From assembly GCF_017254915.1 (NCBI RefSeq), contig NZ_JAFKCT010000007.1, positions 89,775 to 153,774 on the forward strand: a DNA stretch of 64,000 nucleotides. The letters run 5' to 3'. Positions 9,203 to 18,973 of the stretch are shown here, piece by piece. The notes under the pieces were generated by a model that was not told the DNA's origin, did no database searches, and was given only the letters and a program-made list of their open reading frames with translations. The translations under genes and the position numbers were made by a program. Positions within the stretch are counted from its first letter, which is position 1; each line of letters starts with the position of its first letter. This DNA is from Algoriphagus oliviformis (GTDB taxonomy: Bacteria > Bacteroidota > Bacteroidia > Cytophagales > Cyclobacteriaceae).

Positions 9203-10183
9203 TTACTGGGCTTGGCTTTGCTGCTGGAATGGAGAGGCTCCGGGGATGTAGGTTTCCGGAGTCTTTTTGTTTGTGCGGGCTTTTGGGAATTGGCTTTTTG
9301 GGCTGGGTTTGAGGCCTAAGGCGATACTTTTTTTGTAGGCAAAAGGAGTCATACCGGTGACGTTTTTGAAGTGGCGGTAGAAGTTGCTCACATTCTGAAA
9401 GCCGCACTCCGAGGAGATGGTTTCCAGTGGCAGCCTGTCTTCTAAGATGCGCTTGCAGACGTTGGAGATCCGGACCTCGATCAGGAAGCCAAAGAAAGAT
9501 TTGTTGGTCATCTTCTTGAAGTAGCGGCAAAAGCTCGTGATGCTCAGATGGGAGAGGGAGGCCATCTCTTCCAGGCTGATGGTTTTGGGATAGTTTTCCA
9601 TCACGTAGGAATAGATTTTTTCCAGCCGGGCCATCTCCGAGACATTGTGGAGGTGGCCGAAGGAATAGCCCGGGGAGATGGTCTCCACGTCCCGACTTTC
9701 CGCCAGGATATTGAGGATCTGCAGGAGCAGGATCAGGCGGTCCAGCTGGGAGGCCTGCAGGAGCGCGCGCAGCAGCTCGGCGACCTTTTCCTTGGTTTTT
9801 CCATTTACCTTCAGACCTTTTTTTGCCTTTTCAAAAAGAAGGGGAATTTGCTGTGCCTCGGGCAGCAGGAGAAAGTTTTTGCCCAGGCAGGTGGGCGAAA
9901 AATGCAGCACGATCGCCTCTGCTTGGACATCCGGCTTGTCCTGGAAGTACTCTTGGCTGCAGCGCCAGGAGTGGGGCAGGTTTTCTCCCAACAGGATCAG
10001 ATCCCCGTCCGAAAAGCCGCTGACCGTGTCCCCGATGTACTGGATGCCACGGCCGCGGATGATGAAGTGCAGCTCTAGCTCGGGATGGTAGTGCCACAGC
10101 GTCCCAAAGTTGGGCTCGCGGTCATGGCGTATGCCAAAGGACTGGGCCAGTCCTATGGGGACTTTGTGGTAGTGGGGCTTCAT
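9203..10183 (-). CDS. AraC-family regulator with cupin sensor domain
   Basis: A transcription factor of 326 aa from the chosen start MKPHYHKVPIGLAQSF. The frame is open further upstream to 10351, but that extension is lysine-rich, lacks family similarity and would run into the start of the divergent gene. The N-terminal half is a cupin-like sugar sensor (HYHPELELHFIIRGRG, residues about 25-105). The C-terminal AraC DNA-binding domain has two helix-turn-helix units (ISLEEMASLSHLSITSFCRYF and LETISSECGFQNVSNFYRHF). A basic, proline-rich tail of about 40 residues follows. It is divergently placed, 167 bp from a sugar isomerase gene, and probably controls it in response to a sugar. Confidence 0.88.
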   Translation of the reverse strand: MKPHYHKVPIGLAQSFGIRHDREPNFGTLWHYHPELELHFIIRGRGIQYIGDTVSGFSDGDLILLGENLPHSWRCSQEYFQDKPDVQAEAIVLHFSPTCLGKNFLLLPEAQQIPLLFEKAKKGLKVNGKTKEKVAELLRALLQASQLDRLILLLQILNILAESRDVETISPGYSFGHLHNVSEMARLEKIYSYVMENYPKTISLEEMASLSHLSITSFCRYFKKMTNKSFFGFLIEVRISNVCKRILEDRLPLETISSECGFQNVSNFYRHFKNVTGMTPFAYKKSIALGLKPSPKSQFPKARTNKKTPETYIPGASPFQQQSQAQ

Positions 10184-10350
10184 CGCGCGGGGGAGTTTGC
10201 ATGGAATACTGTCGCTGCCATGCCTTTGGACTAGCGTCGGGGGCGATTTCAGGATAAGATCGTATAGTTTTTTGGCAAAAAACGGGAGATCGCCGCCTCG
10301 GTTTTTCTTCATCTTTGGCAGGTACAAAAGATTGAAAACCCCGGATAACA

Positions 10351-11958
10351 ATGGAATCGAACAAGAAAATACAGCTGGTAGCCAGCGGTGACCTGCGCCT
10401 GTCTGCCAACCAAGTGGGATGGAAGTACCAGTCGGCCATGGAGGCCAAGCTGCAGGCGGTATTGGCCGGGCTTGGATTCGAGATCGTCAGAGGCCATCCC
10501 TACAATCCCGTGAAAAAGCACGGCTTCATCGATTCCCAAAAGATGGGATTGGCGGTTTTTCGCCAGCTCGATCCGCAGCTGCCGATCATCGTGGCGGAGA
10601 GCGTGTGGCAATATTCCCACCACGTGCTGCCGGGGCTGACCACGCACCAGGGGCCTATCCTGACCTTGGCCAATTTCGACGGGGCCTCCTCGGGTTTGGT
10701 GGGTTTGCTGAATCTCAACGGCTCCCTGACCAAGGCCGGAGTGGCCTACAGCACGCTCTGGAGCATCAATTTTGACGACGATTTTTTCTTGGGAAAGCTG
10801 AAGGATTGGCTGGAAACAGGCATGGTGAAGCATGACGATTCCCATGTCAGGTCTTTGGAAAGCCTTCCGGAGGATGCCGCCACCAAAGCCGAAGCGATCG
10901 CCTACGCCCGGGATTTTCAGCGAAAGAAAGCCATCATGGGCGTTTTGGACGAGGGGTGCATGGGCATGTTCAACGCCATCGTGCCGGACAAGCTCCTCAA
11001 TCCCCTCGGGATCTTCAAGGAGCGGCTCAGCCAGTCTGCTCTCTATGCCGAGATGCTCAAGGTGTCCGACAGCGAGGCGGAGGAAGTGTTGGATTGGCTC
11101 TTGGAGAAAGGCATGAAGTTCAACTGGGGCAGCGATTCCGCGATGGAGCTCACCTGGAGCCAAAGTCTGGAGCAGTGCAAGATGTACATCGCTGCCCTGC
11201 GCATGGCGGATGAGTTTGGATGCGATACCATCGGCATCCAGTACCAGCAGGGCCTGAAGGACCTGGTGGCGGCCAGCGATCTGGTGGAAGGACTGCTCAA
11301 CAATGTCCATCGTCCTCCGGCCTACAGCACCGACGGTCGGGAGCTTTTCCCGGGCAAGTCCATGCCCCACTTCAACGAGGTGGACGAGTGTGCTGGCATC
11401 GACGCGCTGGTCACCACGCAGCTATGGGAGAAGCTTGGCCTTTCTCCCGAAAACACGCTCCATGACATCCGTTGGGGGCAGGAGTATGTGTTGGATGGGC
11501 AGGAGGAGTTCGTTTGGGTGTTTTTGATCTCGGGAGCTGCGCCGCCGGAGCACTTCATAGGTGGCTATGCCGGAGCGCAGAGCGACCGCCAGCCGCCCAT
11601 GTATTTCCAAAAAGGTGGAGGCAGCCTCAAGGGTATTTCCAAGCCCGGTTCTATCGTGTGGAGCCGCGTCTACATCGAGGACGAGCAGCTGTGCTGCGAC
11701 TTGGGAGTGGGCAAGGCGGTTTACCTGCCTGAGGAGGAAACGCAGCGCAGATGGGAAGCGACCACTCCGGCTTGGCCGATCATGCATGCCGTGCTGCCGG
11801 GTGTCTCGCGGGACCAGATGATGGGTCGTCACAAGGCCAACCACATCCAAGTTGCCTATGCCAAAGACCAAGACTCCGCGCTGCGGGCTGCCAGGCTGAA
11901 GGCGGAGGTTTTTGCCGCTCTGGGCATGCGCGTCAGCTGGTGCGGGGAGGGGATCTAG
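10351..11958 (+). CDS. L-fucose/L-arabinose isomerase family protein
   Basis: A 535-aa cytosolic protein resembling the fucose/arabinose isomerase fold family, which interconverts aldoses and ketoses with a divalent metal. The N-terminal Rossmann-like half contains VAESVWQYSHHVLPG and GLVGLLNLNGSLTKAG. The middle has a conserved GVLDEGCMGMFNAIVPD block, and the C-terminal part GSIVWSRVYIED. The exact sugar is not evident. A ribulokinase at 16911 would be a fitting partner for arabinose or ribulose use, though 5 kb away. The divergent AraC regulator suggests inducible expression. No neighbour follows on the same strand for 1.4 kb. Confidence 0.75.
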   Translation: MESNKKIQLVASGDLRLSANQVGWKYQSAMEAKLQAVLAGLGFEIVRGHPYNPVKKHGFIDSQKMGLAVFRQLDPQLPIIVAESVWQYSHHVLPGLTTHQGPILTLANFDGASSGLVGLLNLNGSLTKAGVAYSTLWSINFDDDFFLGKLKDWLETGMVKHDDSHVRSLESLPEDAATKAEAIAYARDFQRKKAIMGVLDEGCMGMFNAIVPDKLLNPLGIFKERLSQSALYAEMLKVSDSEAEEVLDWLLEKGMKFNWGSDSAMELTWSQSLEQCKMYIAALRMADEFGCDTIGIQYQQGLKDLVAASDLVEGLLNNVHRPPAYSTDGRELFPGKSMPHFNEVDECAGIDALVTTQLWEKLGLSPENTLHDIRWGQEYVLDGQEEFVWVFLISGAAPPEHFIGGYAGAQSDRQPPMYFQKGGGSLKGISKPGSIVWSRVYIEDEQLCCDLGVGKAVYLPEEETQRRWEATTPAWPIMHAVLPGVSRDQMMGRHKANHIQVAYAKDQDSALRAARLKAEVFAALGMRVSWCGEGI

Positions 11959-11959
11959 G

Positions 11960-13235
11960 AAGTGGGTTGGAAAATTGACGACTAAGCTGTCTTTGGGGAG
12001 ACCTTTGATATTTTGAAGCTTGTAGTTCTAAAGTGGGAAGGTTGTAAAGTGCTAAAGACTGGCAATTCAGTGCATGTCTTGCCGGTAGTCTCCGCCCACC
12101 GCAAAAAAGCGAGGCTTTAAACTTTGCGTCCTTGAAGTGGCCTGGCAAAAGCAAACCTAGAACAGGGTTTCCTGTGGCGCATGAGGCAAGGTTTCTTCTT
12201 CTCTTTGTCGCCTTTGTGGTAAACCCAGCTCGAAGCGCATAAAATCCAGCCAACCCTCAACCGGTTTTGGCGAAACCAAAATGGCTCCATTGGCTTCTTC
12301 TCGGCCAAAACTCCCCATACCAAACCCCAATCCGGTATCCTTGGGTCAAAACCCAAGGCTATGCACCTGTCGCCCCGACGGGGCTTTGAATCCGTCATTG
12401 TATCATGAAGGGAAAACAAAAAAAGGTTTTCGTCCGGGTTTTTATCCCTCCTAATTCTCCTGCTCTCTGTGGTGAAAAAATCCAATAAGAAAATTTTACC
12501 ACTGAGTAAACGGAGGAATGGGAGAAAAACTCTGCGAGACCTTTGCGTTCTCAGAATCTTTGCGTCAAAAAGGATGTCCGGCAGCAGGGGGTTCCGTTCG
12601 GTGGGGACACCGACCGGGGCGGAAAATTGACGACGGAGCTGTCTTTCGGGCAGACCTTTGATATTTTGAGGTTTTTAGTTCTAAAGTGGGAAGGTTGTAA
12701 AGTGCTAAAGTCGGGCAATTCAGTGCATGTCTTGCCGGTAGTCTCCGCCCACCGCAAAAAAGCGAGGCTTTAAACTTTGCGTCCTTGAAGTGGCCTGGCA
12801 AAAGCAAACCTAGAACAGGGTTTCCTGTGGCGCATAAGGCAAGGTTTCTCCTCTTCTTTGTCGCCTTTGTGTTAAAAAGGATGTCCGGGAGGTAGGGATT
12901 CCGTTCGGTGGGGACACCGACCGGGGCGGAAAAGTAGGTTTTCGTCCGGACTTTTATCCCTCCTAATTCTCCTGCTCTCTGTGGTGAAAAAATCCAATAA
13001 GAAAATTTTACCACTGAGTTAACGGAGGAATGGGAGAAAAATTCTGCGAGACCTTTGCGTCCTCAGAATCTTTGCGTTAAAAAGGATGTCCGGCAGCAGG
13101 GGGTTCCGTTCGGTGGGGACACCGACCGGGGCGAAAGAGAAGGTGATTCCGTTCGGTGGGGACACCGACCGGGGCGGAAAATTGACGACGAAGCTGTCTT
13201 TCGGGCGGAAAGTCAAAAATCCCAGGCGCCAACTA
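11960..13235. repeat. Intergenic dispersed repeat cluster (right copy)
   Basis: About 1.3 kb without a credible gene, made of repeats. One module of about 245 bp (GAAAATTGACGAC, then GGGAAGGTTGTAAAGTGCT, then CAAGGTTTC) occurs at about 11970-12218 and again at 12621-12870. A second module (GTTTTCGTCCGG, then ATCCCTCCTAATTCTCCTGC, then CTTTGCGT) occurs at about 12424-12650 and 12942-13205. A GC-rich word, CGTTCGGTGGGGACACCGAC, occurs four times near 12598, 12901, 13109 and 13151. A further segment at about 12310-12400 is the inverse of material at 300-380. Confidence 0.85.
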
Positions 13236-13338
13236 GCCTTTTTTCCGCCTTTGGGCGGTTATCTACCAAAGAACTGTCTGCAAGCCGCGGGCTATTTCTT
13301 ATTTTGCCGATAGGCAAAGACCCCAAAAACCTGTACCT

Positions 13339-15300
13339 ATGAAGACCCCAAAATCTCCCCCTATTTTTCTGGGACTGCTTTTTTTTATCTTCCAAACTCT
13401 GATCTCTCCCCTTTCAGCACAGGAAATCGGGGAGTTTCAGCTCGTCAAATACAACAATCCCGGCGCGACATCTTATGTGGGTGTCGGGCTGTGGGCTTGG
13501 CCGCTTCCGATGGACTACGATGGGGACGGGGATATGGACCTTTTGGTCTCCTGCCCGGACAAGCCATTTAATGGGCTGTACCTTTTTGAAAATAAGTCGG
13601 GGGAAAGCTTTCCTGTCTTCGAGCCACCCGTGCGACTGGGGCCAGCCATATCGCAAATCCAAGTTTCCCATACCGCATCCGGCCCTAGGTTTTTGGTGCC
13701 TGGCGCGGAGCTGAAAGACTTTGCCGCCCAGCTGGACCAGCAGCCGGAGGCGCTTTTCCCCAAAGAGGAGATCCTCAAAGACTTCCAGAAAAATCCCCGC
13801 TTCAACCAGTGGAAAATGGCTGACTACGACGGGGATGGGGACGAGGATATACTCGTGGGCATCGACGACTGGAGCGACTACGGCTGGGACAATGCCTTCA
13901 ATTCTGAGGGAAAATGGACCAACGGCCCCCTTCACGGCTATGTGTATTGGCTGGAAAACAAGGGCGGAAGCTATGAAAACCGTGGACGGATCCAGGTCAA
14001 CGGCCAGGATCTGGACGTGTATGGCGCGCCTTCGCCCAACTTGGCGGACTTTGACGGGGACGGGGATCTGGACCTGATCACCGGCGAGTTTTTGGACAAG
14101 ATGACCTACTTCCAGAATGTCGGCACGCGCAACAATCCCAGATTTTCCGAAGGAAAGCTCCTCGGAAACAAGCAGGGCACCATCAAGATGGACTTGGAAA
14201 TGATCATCCCCGTCGCCCTGGATTGGGATGGAGACGGATGGATAGACCTGGTGGTGGGCGATGAAGATGGACGGGTGGCCTTGGTGCGCAATACGGGAAA
14301 AGTCAAGGAAGGGACTCCCGTTTTTGACTCCCCAAAGTATTTTCGGCAGAAGGCAGACAACCTGAAATTTGGTGCGCTGGTCACGCCAGTCTCCTACGAC
14401 TGGGATCAGGACGGGGACTTGGACATCGTGGCGGGCAACTCCGCCGGATACCTCTGTTGGATAGAAAACCTCAAGGACGGCCCCGCTCCCCAATGGGCTG
14501 AGCCAGAGCTGCTCGAAGTGGGCGGGAAGCCTTTCCGCGTCCAAGCCGGAGACAATGGCTCCATCCAAGGCCCCGCCGAGGCCAAGTGGGGCTATACCAC
14601 GCTCTCCGTCGCCGATTGGGACGGGGATGGCAAGGGCGACCTTGTCATCAATTCGATCTGGGGAAAAGTCGAATGGCTGAAAAATGCCGGAAAAGGGAAG
14701 CTCCAGGCTCCCCAACCAGTGGATGTGGCCTGGGGAAATGCGCCCATCCCGGCTCCAGCCTGGAACTGGTGGAAGCCAGCCCCGACGGAATTGGCTACCC
14801 AATGGAGGACTACTCCCTATGCCATAGACTGGAACCAAGACGGCCTGATGGATCTGGTGATGCTGGACCATGAGGGCTATTTGGCCTTTTTTGAAAGGAA
14901 AAATATAGCCGGAAAGCTCATGCTGACACCCGGACAACGGATTTTCTACGGGGAAAACGCCTCCGTCTTCGGCAACAAAAACGAAGTGGTAGACGAGACT
15001 CCAGGCCTCTTGAGGCTAAACAACCGGGAAGCCGGGGGCAGTGGCAGGAGAAAGCTGAGCTTCCTCGATTGGGACAATGACGGGGACATGGACCTCCTCG
15101 TCAACAGCATCAACGTCTCGCTTTTTGAGCAGACAAAGACCGAGGATGGGAAGGTCTATTTCCGCTCGCGCGGGCAAGTGGCTCCCAATATCCTCGCCGG
15201 TCATACCACCAGCCCTACCTTTGTGGATTGGAACAAAAACGGGGTCTGGGATGTCCTCGTCGGCGCCGAAGATGGACATTTCTATTACTTGGCGAGATAG
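13339..15300 (+). CDS. Secreted FG-GAP/VCBS repeat protein
   Basis: A 653-aa exported protein with a Sec signal peptide (hydrophobic core FLGLLFFIFQTLISPLSA). It carries about nine calcium-binding-like loops of the form DxDxDGxxDLxxG, for example DYDGDGDMDLLVS, DFDGDGDLDLITG, DWDGDGWIDLVVG, DWDQDGDLDIVAG and DWNKNGVWDVLVG. They are spread along the whole length, consistent with a beta-propeller. Such proteins are common in polysaccharide-use regions of Bacteroidota and are usually extracellular, but substrate or partner is unknown. A DUF3748 lipoprotein and ribulokinase follow on the same strand. Confidence 0.88.
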   Translation: MKTPKSPPIFLGLLFFIFQTLISPLSAQEIGEFQLVKYNNPGATSYVGVGLWAWPLPMDYDGDGDMDLLVSCPDKPFNGLYLFENKSGESFPVFEPPVRLGPAISQIQVSHTASGPRFLVPGAELKDFAAQLDQQPEALFPKEEILKDFQKNPRFNQWKMADYDGDGDEDILVGIDDWSDYGWDNAFNSEGKWTNGPLHGYVYWLENKGGSYENRGRIQVNGQDLDVYGAPSPNLADFDGDGDLDLITGEFLDKMTYFQNVGTRNNPRFSEGKLLGNKQGTIKMDLEMIIPVALDWDGDGWIDLVVGDEDGRVALVRNTGKVKEGTPVFDSPKYFRQKADNLKFGALVTPVSYDWDQDGDLDIVAGNSAGYLCWIENLKDGPAPQWAEPELLEVGGKPFRVQAGDNGSIQGPAEAKWGYTTLSVADWDGDGKGDLVINSIWGKVEWLKNAGKGKLQAPQPVDVAWGNAPIPAPAWNWWKPAPTELATQWRTTPYAIDWNQDGLMDLVMLDHEGYLAFFERKNIAGKLMLTPGQRIFYGENASVFGNKNEVVDETPGLLRLNNREAGGSGRRKLSFLDWDNDGDMDLLVNSINVSLFEQTKTEDGKVYFRSRGQVAPNILAGHTTSPTFVDWNKNGVWDVLVGAEDGHFYYLAR

Positions 15301-15419
15301 GCTTGGAGATGTACAATCGAGAATTTTTGACCGAGAATTCGAATGGAGAAAATCCCCCCGCGCCCTTTCTCGAAGAGGGAATTGACCTCACCGAGAACTT
15401 ATCTGGTAACTACCAAAGC

Positions 15420-16880
15420 ATGACTTTGAAGACGGTCATGCCATTAGCATATCAAGCACTCAACAAAAGCCGGTGGGCCCTAGCCCTTTTTGCTTTTGCC
15501 CTATACTCCTGCTCCCAACCTTCAAACCAAAGCACCGTGACTTTGACACCCAATCCCAACGCCGAAGAAAGACAAGTGACCCAAGGAAACCAGGGGCACT
15601 TCCTCAACCATCGCCAGGCTTTTTTACCCGATGACCAATGGGTGGCTTTTGACGGTCGGGGAGAGGATCCCAAAATGGGCGAAAACGACCTGATCGGCAT
15701 GGTAAATCTTGAGTCCGGTGAGGTCAGGGAACTGTATCGGGTTCCCGGACAGCAATCTTTTGGGCCGGGTTCGGGCGCGGTGAGTGTCAATCCCCAAGGC
15801 GGGGAAGTGGCCTTTATCCGGGGCCTGCTTTCCGCGAGTCCCGAGTTGCCCTATGACCTGACGAGGAGATCCTGCATGGGCCTTGACCTGTCAAAACCGG
15901 GCCAAGCCGGTATTCAGAACCTGGATGCCAGGGATATCACCCCGCCCTATACGCCTGGGGCGCTGCGTGGAGGGAGCCACGCCTATTGCTATTCAGCGGA
16001 TGGGCAGTGGCTCAGTTTCACCTACAATGACGCCGTGCTTTTGGAGACCTCAAAAGCCGATCCGACGGTAAAAGACCTCCGTACGGTGGCTTTTTTGGTG
16101 AAGGGAAAAAGGGTGGAGGTAGAGACCAAGCTTCCGGGTCAGGAGTTTTCTGGAGCGGCTTTTACGGTGATCGCTGCGAAAGTGGTTCCCTCTCCAAAAC
16201 CCGGATCTGATGAAATCCAAAAGGCCGCCGAGGAAACCTGGGTGGGCGAGCAGGGCTTTGCCCGAGCCAACGGGGAAAAAGTATATCGTGCGATGGCCTA
16301 CCTCGGCGATGTGGTGACTGCGGAGGGAAATGTGGTGACGGAGGTCTTTGTGACCGAGATTCCGGAGAACTGGGAGGAGAGCCTGGCCGACACCGATCTG
16401 CTTGGTTCCGCGACCCAGATGCCCGAGGTGCCCAAGGCCTTTACCCAACGCAGGGTGACCTTCTTGGCTGACAAGAAATATCCCGGGGTAGAGGGACCCA
16501 GACATTGGCTGCGGACGACCCGAAGCGGAGACAAGATTTTCTTCTACGCCAAGTCCGACGACGGGGTGGTGCAGCTGCATTCCGTGTCGCCCAACGGTGG
16601 CGCGCCGGTCCAAATCACCCACAACGACTTTTCCCCGGAGACGGGTTTCAGCCTGAGTCCCGATGAGCGATGGGTGGTTTTTGGCTACCAAAACCGCGTC
16701 TACATCACCGATCTGGAGACTGGGGAAAGCTTCCGGGTAGGGCCGGAGCCAAAGGCAAACGAAAGCCAGATGTGGAACTTCAACTGGTCCTACTCCGGCA
16801 ATACCTTGGTGTACAACAAACGCGTGGAGGAGGATGGGGCTTCTTTTTTCCAGATTTTCACCATGAACCCCTTCCAGTAA
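15420..16880 (+). CDS. DUF3748-family lipoprotein (YidR-like propeller)
   Basis: The chosen start (MTLKTVMPLAYQALNKSRW) gives 486 aa with a signal peptide ending in the lipobox LYSC. Earlier in-frame ATGs from 15228 overlap the FG-GAP gene and add unrelated sequence. The conserved features FLPDDQWVAFDGRGEDP, FGPGSGAVSVNPQGGEVAFI, LDARDITPPYTPGALRGGSH and SADGQWLSFTYND match DUF3748 (E. coli YidR). Later SPDERWVVFGYQNR-type blades resemble a TolB-like propeller. It is probably anchored on the periplasmic or outer-membrane face. Function is unknown. It lies 120 bp after the FG-GAP gene and 30 bp before ribulokinase, so an operon is likely. Confidence 0.8.
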   Translation: MTLKTVMPLAYQALNKSRWALALFAFALYSCSQPSNQSTVTLTPNPNAEERQVTQGNQGHFLNHRQAFLPDDQWVAFDGRGEDPKMGENDLIGMVNLESGEVRELYRVPGQQSFGPGSGAVSVNPQGGEVAFIRGLLSASPELPYDLTRRSCMGLDLSKPGQAGIQNLDARDITPPYTPGALRGGSHAYCYSADGQWLSFTYNDAVLLETSKADPTVKDLRTVAFLVKGKRVEVETKLPGQEFSGAAFTVIAAKVVPSPKPGSDEIQKAAEETWVGEQGFARANGEKVYRAMAYLGDVVTAEGNVVTEVFVTEIPENWEESLADTDLLGSATQMPEVPKAFTQRRVTFLADKKYPGVEGPRHWLRTTRSGDKIFFYAKSDDGVVQLHSVSPNGGAPVQITHNDFSPETGFSLSPDERWVVFGYQNRVYITDLETGESFRVGPEPKANESQMWNFNWSYSGNTLVYNKRVEEDGASFFQIFTMNPFQ

Positions 16881-16910
16881 CCCCCTCAATCAATCGCCAA
16901 CCAGCTAGCT

Positions 16911-18593
16911 ATGGAAAACAACTATGTGATCGGAGTGGACTTTGGGTCTGACTCCGTGCGCTCTATTTTGGTGGATGCTGCGGACGGAAGCGTCCTTGCG
17001 ACCTCGGTTTTCGCCTATCCACGATGGAAAAAGGGGGAGTTTTGCGATCCTGCCAAGAGCCGCTACCGCCAGCATCCCCAAGACCACTTGGAGGGCCTGG
17101 AGCAGACCATCCTTTCGGTTCTTTCCCAATCCGGTGTGGATCCACAAAAAGTCCGGGGCATAGGCATAGACGCGACGGGTTCCTCGCCGATGCCCGTGGA
17201 CGAGGCCGGCCTCCCTTTGGCTTTTTTGCCGGAGTTCTCCGAAGATCCCGATGCGATGATGATCCTGTGGAAGGACCATTCCGCCATCGCGGAGGCCGAG
17301 GAAATCACCCGCCTGGCGAAGAATTGGGGCGGGGAAGACTACACCCGCTTTTCGGGAGGGGTGTACAGTTCGGAGTGGTTTTGGGCCAAAATCCTTTTTG
17401 TCTATAAAAACAATCCAGTATTAGCCCAATCCCAGCCCAACTGGCTGGAGCACTGCGACTACATCGCCGGGGAACTGACTGGCAAGCTCAGATCTGGGGA
17501 AGTCAAGCGCAGTCGCTGTGCGGCGGGACACAAAGCCTTGTGGCATGCCTCCTGGGGAGGTTTTCCTTCGGTGGATTTTCTGGAAAAGCTCCATCCTGGC
17601 TTGGCTACTCTTGTCCGGAAGATGGAGCAGGAAACCCTGACTTCGGATCAGGCGGCGGGCACGCTTTCGCCCAAATGGGCCGAGAAGCTAGGATTGGGAA
17701 GCCAAACATTCGTGGCGGTAGGGACTATCGATGCGCACGCCGGAGCTGTAGGTGCCGGTGTGAAGCCAGGCACTTTGGTCAAGGTCATGGGAACCTCCAC
17801 CTGCGATATGCTCGTGGCCAACTATGATGATGTGTCTCCCGAGCCGGTGCAGGGCATCAGCGGACAGGTGGACGGCTCCATCCTGCCGGGTTTCGTGGGT
17901 TTTGAAGCGGGGCAGGCAGGTTTTGGGGATTTTTTGGCTTGGTACAAGCGCTTGGTCACGGAGCCGATTTTTGAGCTGATTCGGTCCAGTGCCGTAGTGG
18001 ATGGGGTTTTGGGCGAAAAGCTCATCGAGGAGCTTTCCGACAAAACGCTGGCCTATCTCAACCGGCAGGCGGAAAATGAGCCCTTGGAATCCGGGGTGCT
18101 GGCCGTGGATTGGATCAACGGCAGAAGGTCGCCTGGACTGAATGAATCTCTAAAAAGCGCCCTGACTGGGCTGGACATGGGAACCGGAAATGGTGCCGTA
18201 TTCAAGGCTTTGGTGGAGTCGCTTTGTTTTGGCTCAAAGCGGATCATAGCCTGGTTCCAGGAAAATGGGGTGCGGATAGACGAAGTGGTCGGCATCGGCG
18301 GGATAGCGAAAAAGTCGCCGTTTTTGGTGCAGACCATGGCTGATATCCTAGGTGTGCCCATCGCCGTGGCGGCCTCGGAACAGACCCCGGCGCTTGGTGC
18401 GGCGATCTATGCGGCGGTGGCTTCGGGGATTTATCCCGAAATGCAGGCAGCCGCGGATGCCATTGCCAGTCCCATTGAAAAAGTGTATCAGCCCAGAGCC
18501 GAGGCTGTGGTTTACTACCAGCAGAAATACCAGGCCTATCTGACGCTGGGTAAGCAGGTGGAGTTTGGAGAGATGGCTGAGGAAAGTCGCTGA
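16911..18593 (+). CDS. araB: Ribulokinase
   Basis: A 560-aa FGGY-family carbohydrate kinase phosphorylating ribulose with ATP. The N-terminal phosphate-binding loop is GVDFGSDSVRSILVDAADG. The central GTSTCDMLV motif and GIGIDATGSSPMPVDEAGLPL are typical of ribulokinases rather than xylulokinases. The C-terminal ATPase segment is GGIAKKSPFLVQTMADILGVPI. Length fits AraB (about 560 aa). It is 30 bp after a DUF3748 lipoprotein gene. No araA or araD is adjacent; the isomerase-family gene at 10351 is the nearest candidate partner. Kinase family is certain, ribulose specificity very likely. Confidence 0.9.
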   Translation: MENNYVIGVDFGSDSVRSILVDAADGSVLATSVFAYPRWKKGEFCDPAKSRYRQHPQDHLEGLEQTILSVLSQSGVDPQKVRGIGIDATGSSPMPVDEAGLPLAFLPEFSEDPDAMMILWKDHSAIAEAEEITRLAKNWGGEDYTRFSGGVYSSEWFWAKILFVYKNNPVLAQSQPNWLEHCDYIAGELTGKLRSGEVKRSRCAAGHKALWHASWGGFPSVDFLEKLHPGLATLVRKMEQETLTSDQAAGTLSPKWAEKLGLGSQTFVAVGTIDAHAGAVGAGVKPGTLVKVMGTSTCDMLVANYDDVSPEPVQGISGQVDGSILPGFVGFEAGQAGFGDFLAWYKRLVTEPIFELIRSSAVVDGVLGEKLIEELSDKTLAYLNRQAENEPLESGVLAVDWINGRRSPGLNESLKSALTGLDMGTGNGAVFKALVESLCFGSKRIIAWFQENGVRIDEVVGIGGIAKKSPFLVQTMADILGVPIAVAASEQTPALGAAIYAAVASGIYPEMQAAADAIASPIEKVYQPRAEAVVYYQQKYQAYLTLGKQVEFGEMAEESR

Positions 18594-18612
18594 AAAGGCC
18601 CAAAAAAAGGAA

Positions 18613-18664
18613 GCCTGCCTGGAACCCCTTCCGGCAGGCCTACCGGAGCAGCGTAGTCTCCGGT
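18613..18664. terminator. Pair of hairpins between convergent genes
   Basis: GCCTGCC-GGAA-CCCC-TTCC-GGCAGGC (18613-18639) is preceded by seven A residues, so on the minus strand it reads as a strong intrinsic terminator. A second hairpin, ACCGGAG with CTCCGGT (18642-18664), follows and is a weaker candidate for ending the ribulokinase transcript on the plus strand. Confidence 0.65.
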
Positions 18665-18711
18665 GTTTCACCCCAGTTGAATAGTTTGGCAATAAAGCTT
18701 TCGCCGCTTGC

Positions 18712-18855
18712 CTATTGATCTTTTTGTCTTTTGCGACGTTGGTTTTCCTCGTGGATCTCGTCAAAGTCCTCCTCGCGGGGAGGTCTCGCGCCATCAGGAT
18801 TCCAAGGGCTTTTTCTCGTCGTGCCCTTGTCTACCCCGTCCCGCTTTTTGGTCAT
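18712..18855 (-). CDS. Possible small charged protein
   Basis: A 47-aa frame beginning MTKKRDGVDKG and ending ENQRRKRQKDQ, rich in Lys, Arg, Glu and Asp and with a PWNPDGARPPREEDFDE core. The frame is open upstream to 18951. It lies between a minus-strand terminator (18613-18639) and the gene at 18974, which makes a short real gene plausible. I recognise no family, and no clear ribosome binding site was found. Confidence 0.3.
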   Translation of the reverse strand: MTKKRDGVDKGTTRKSPWNPDGARPPREEDFDEIHEENQRRKRQKDQ

Positions 18856-18973
18856 GTCCAGTCGGGGAATGATATATTGGATTGTGGTGGTTTGCATCGC
18901 GGTGGTTTTTTTAAAAGTTGGCAAAAAAACAGTGTCGTTTGGTGCTACCAAAGCAGCCTTTTTGAAAGGCTCC

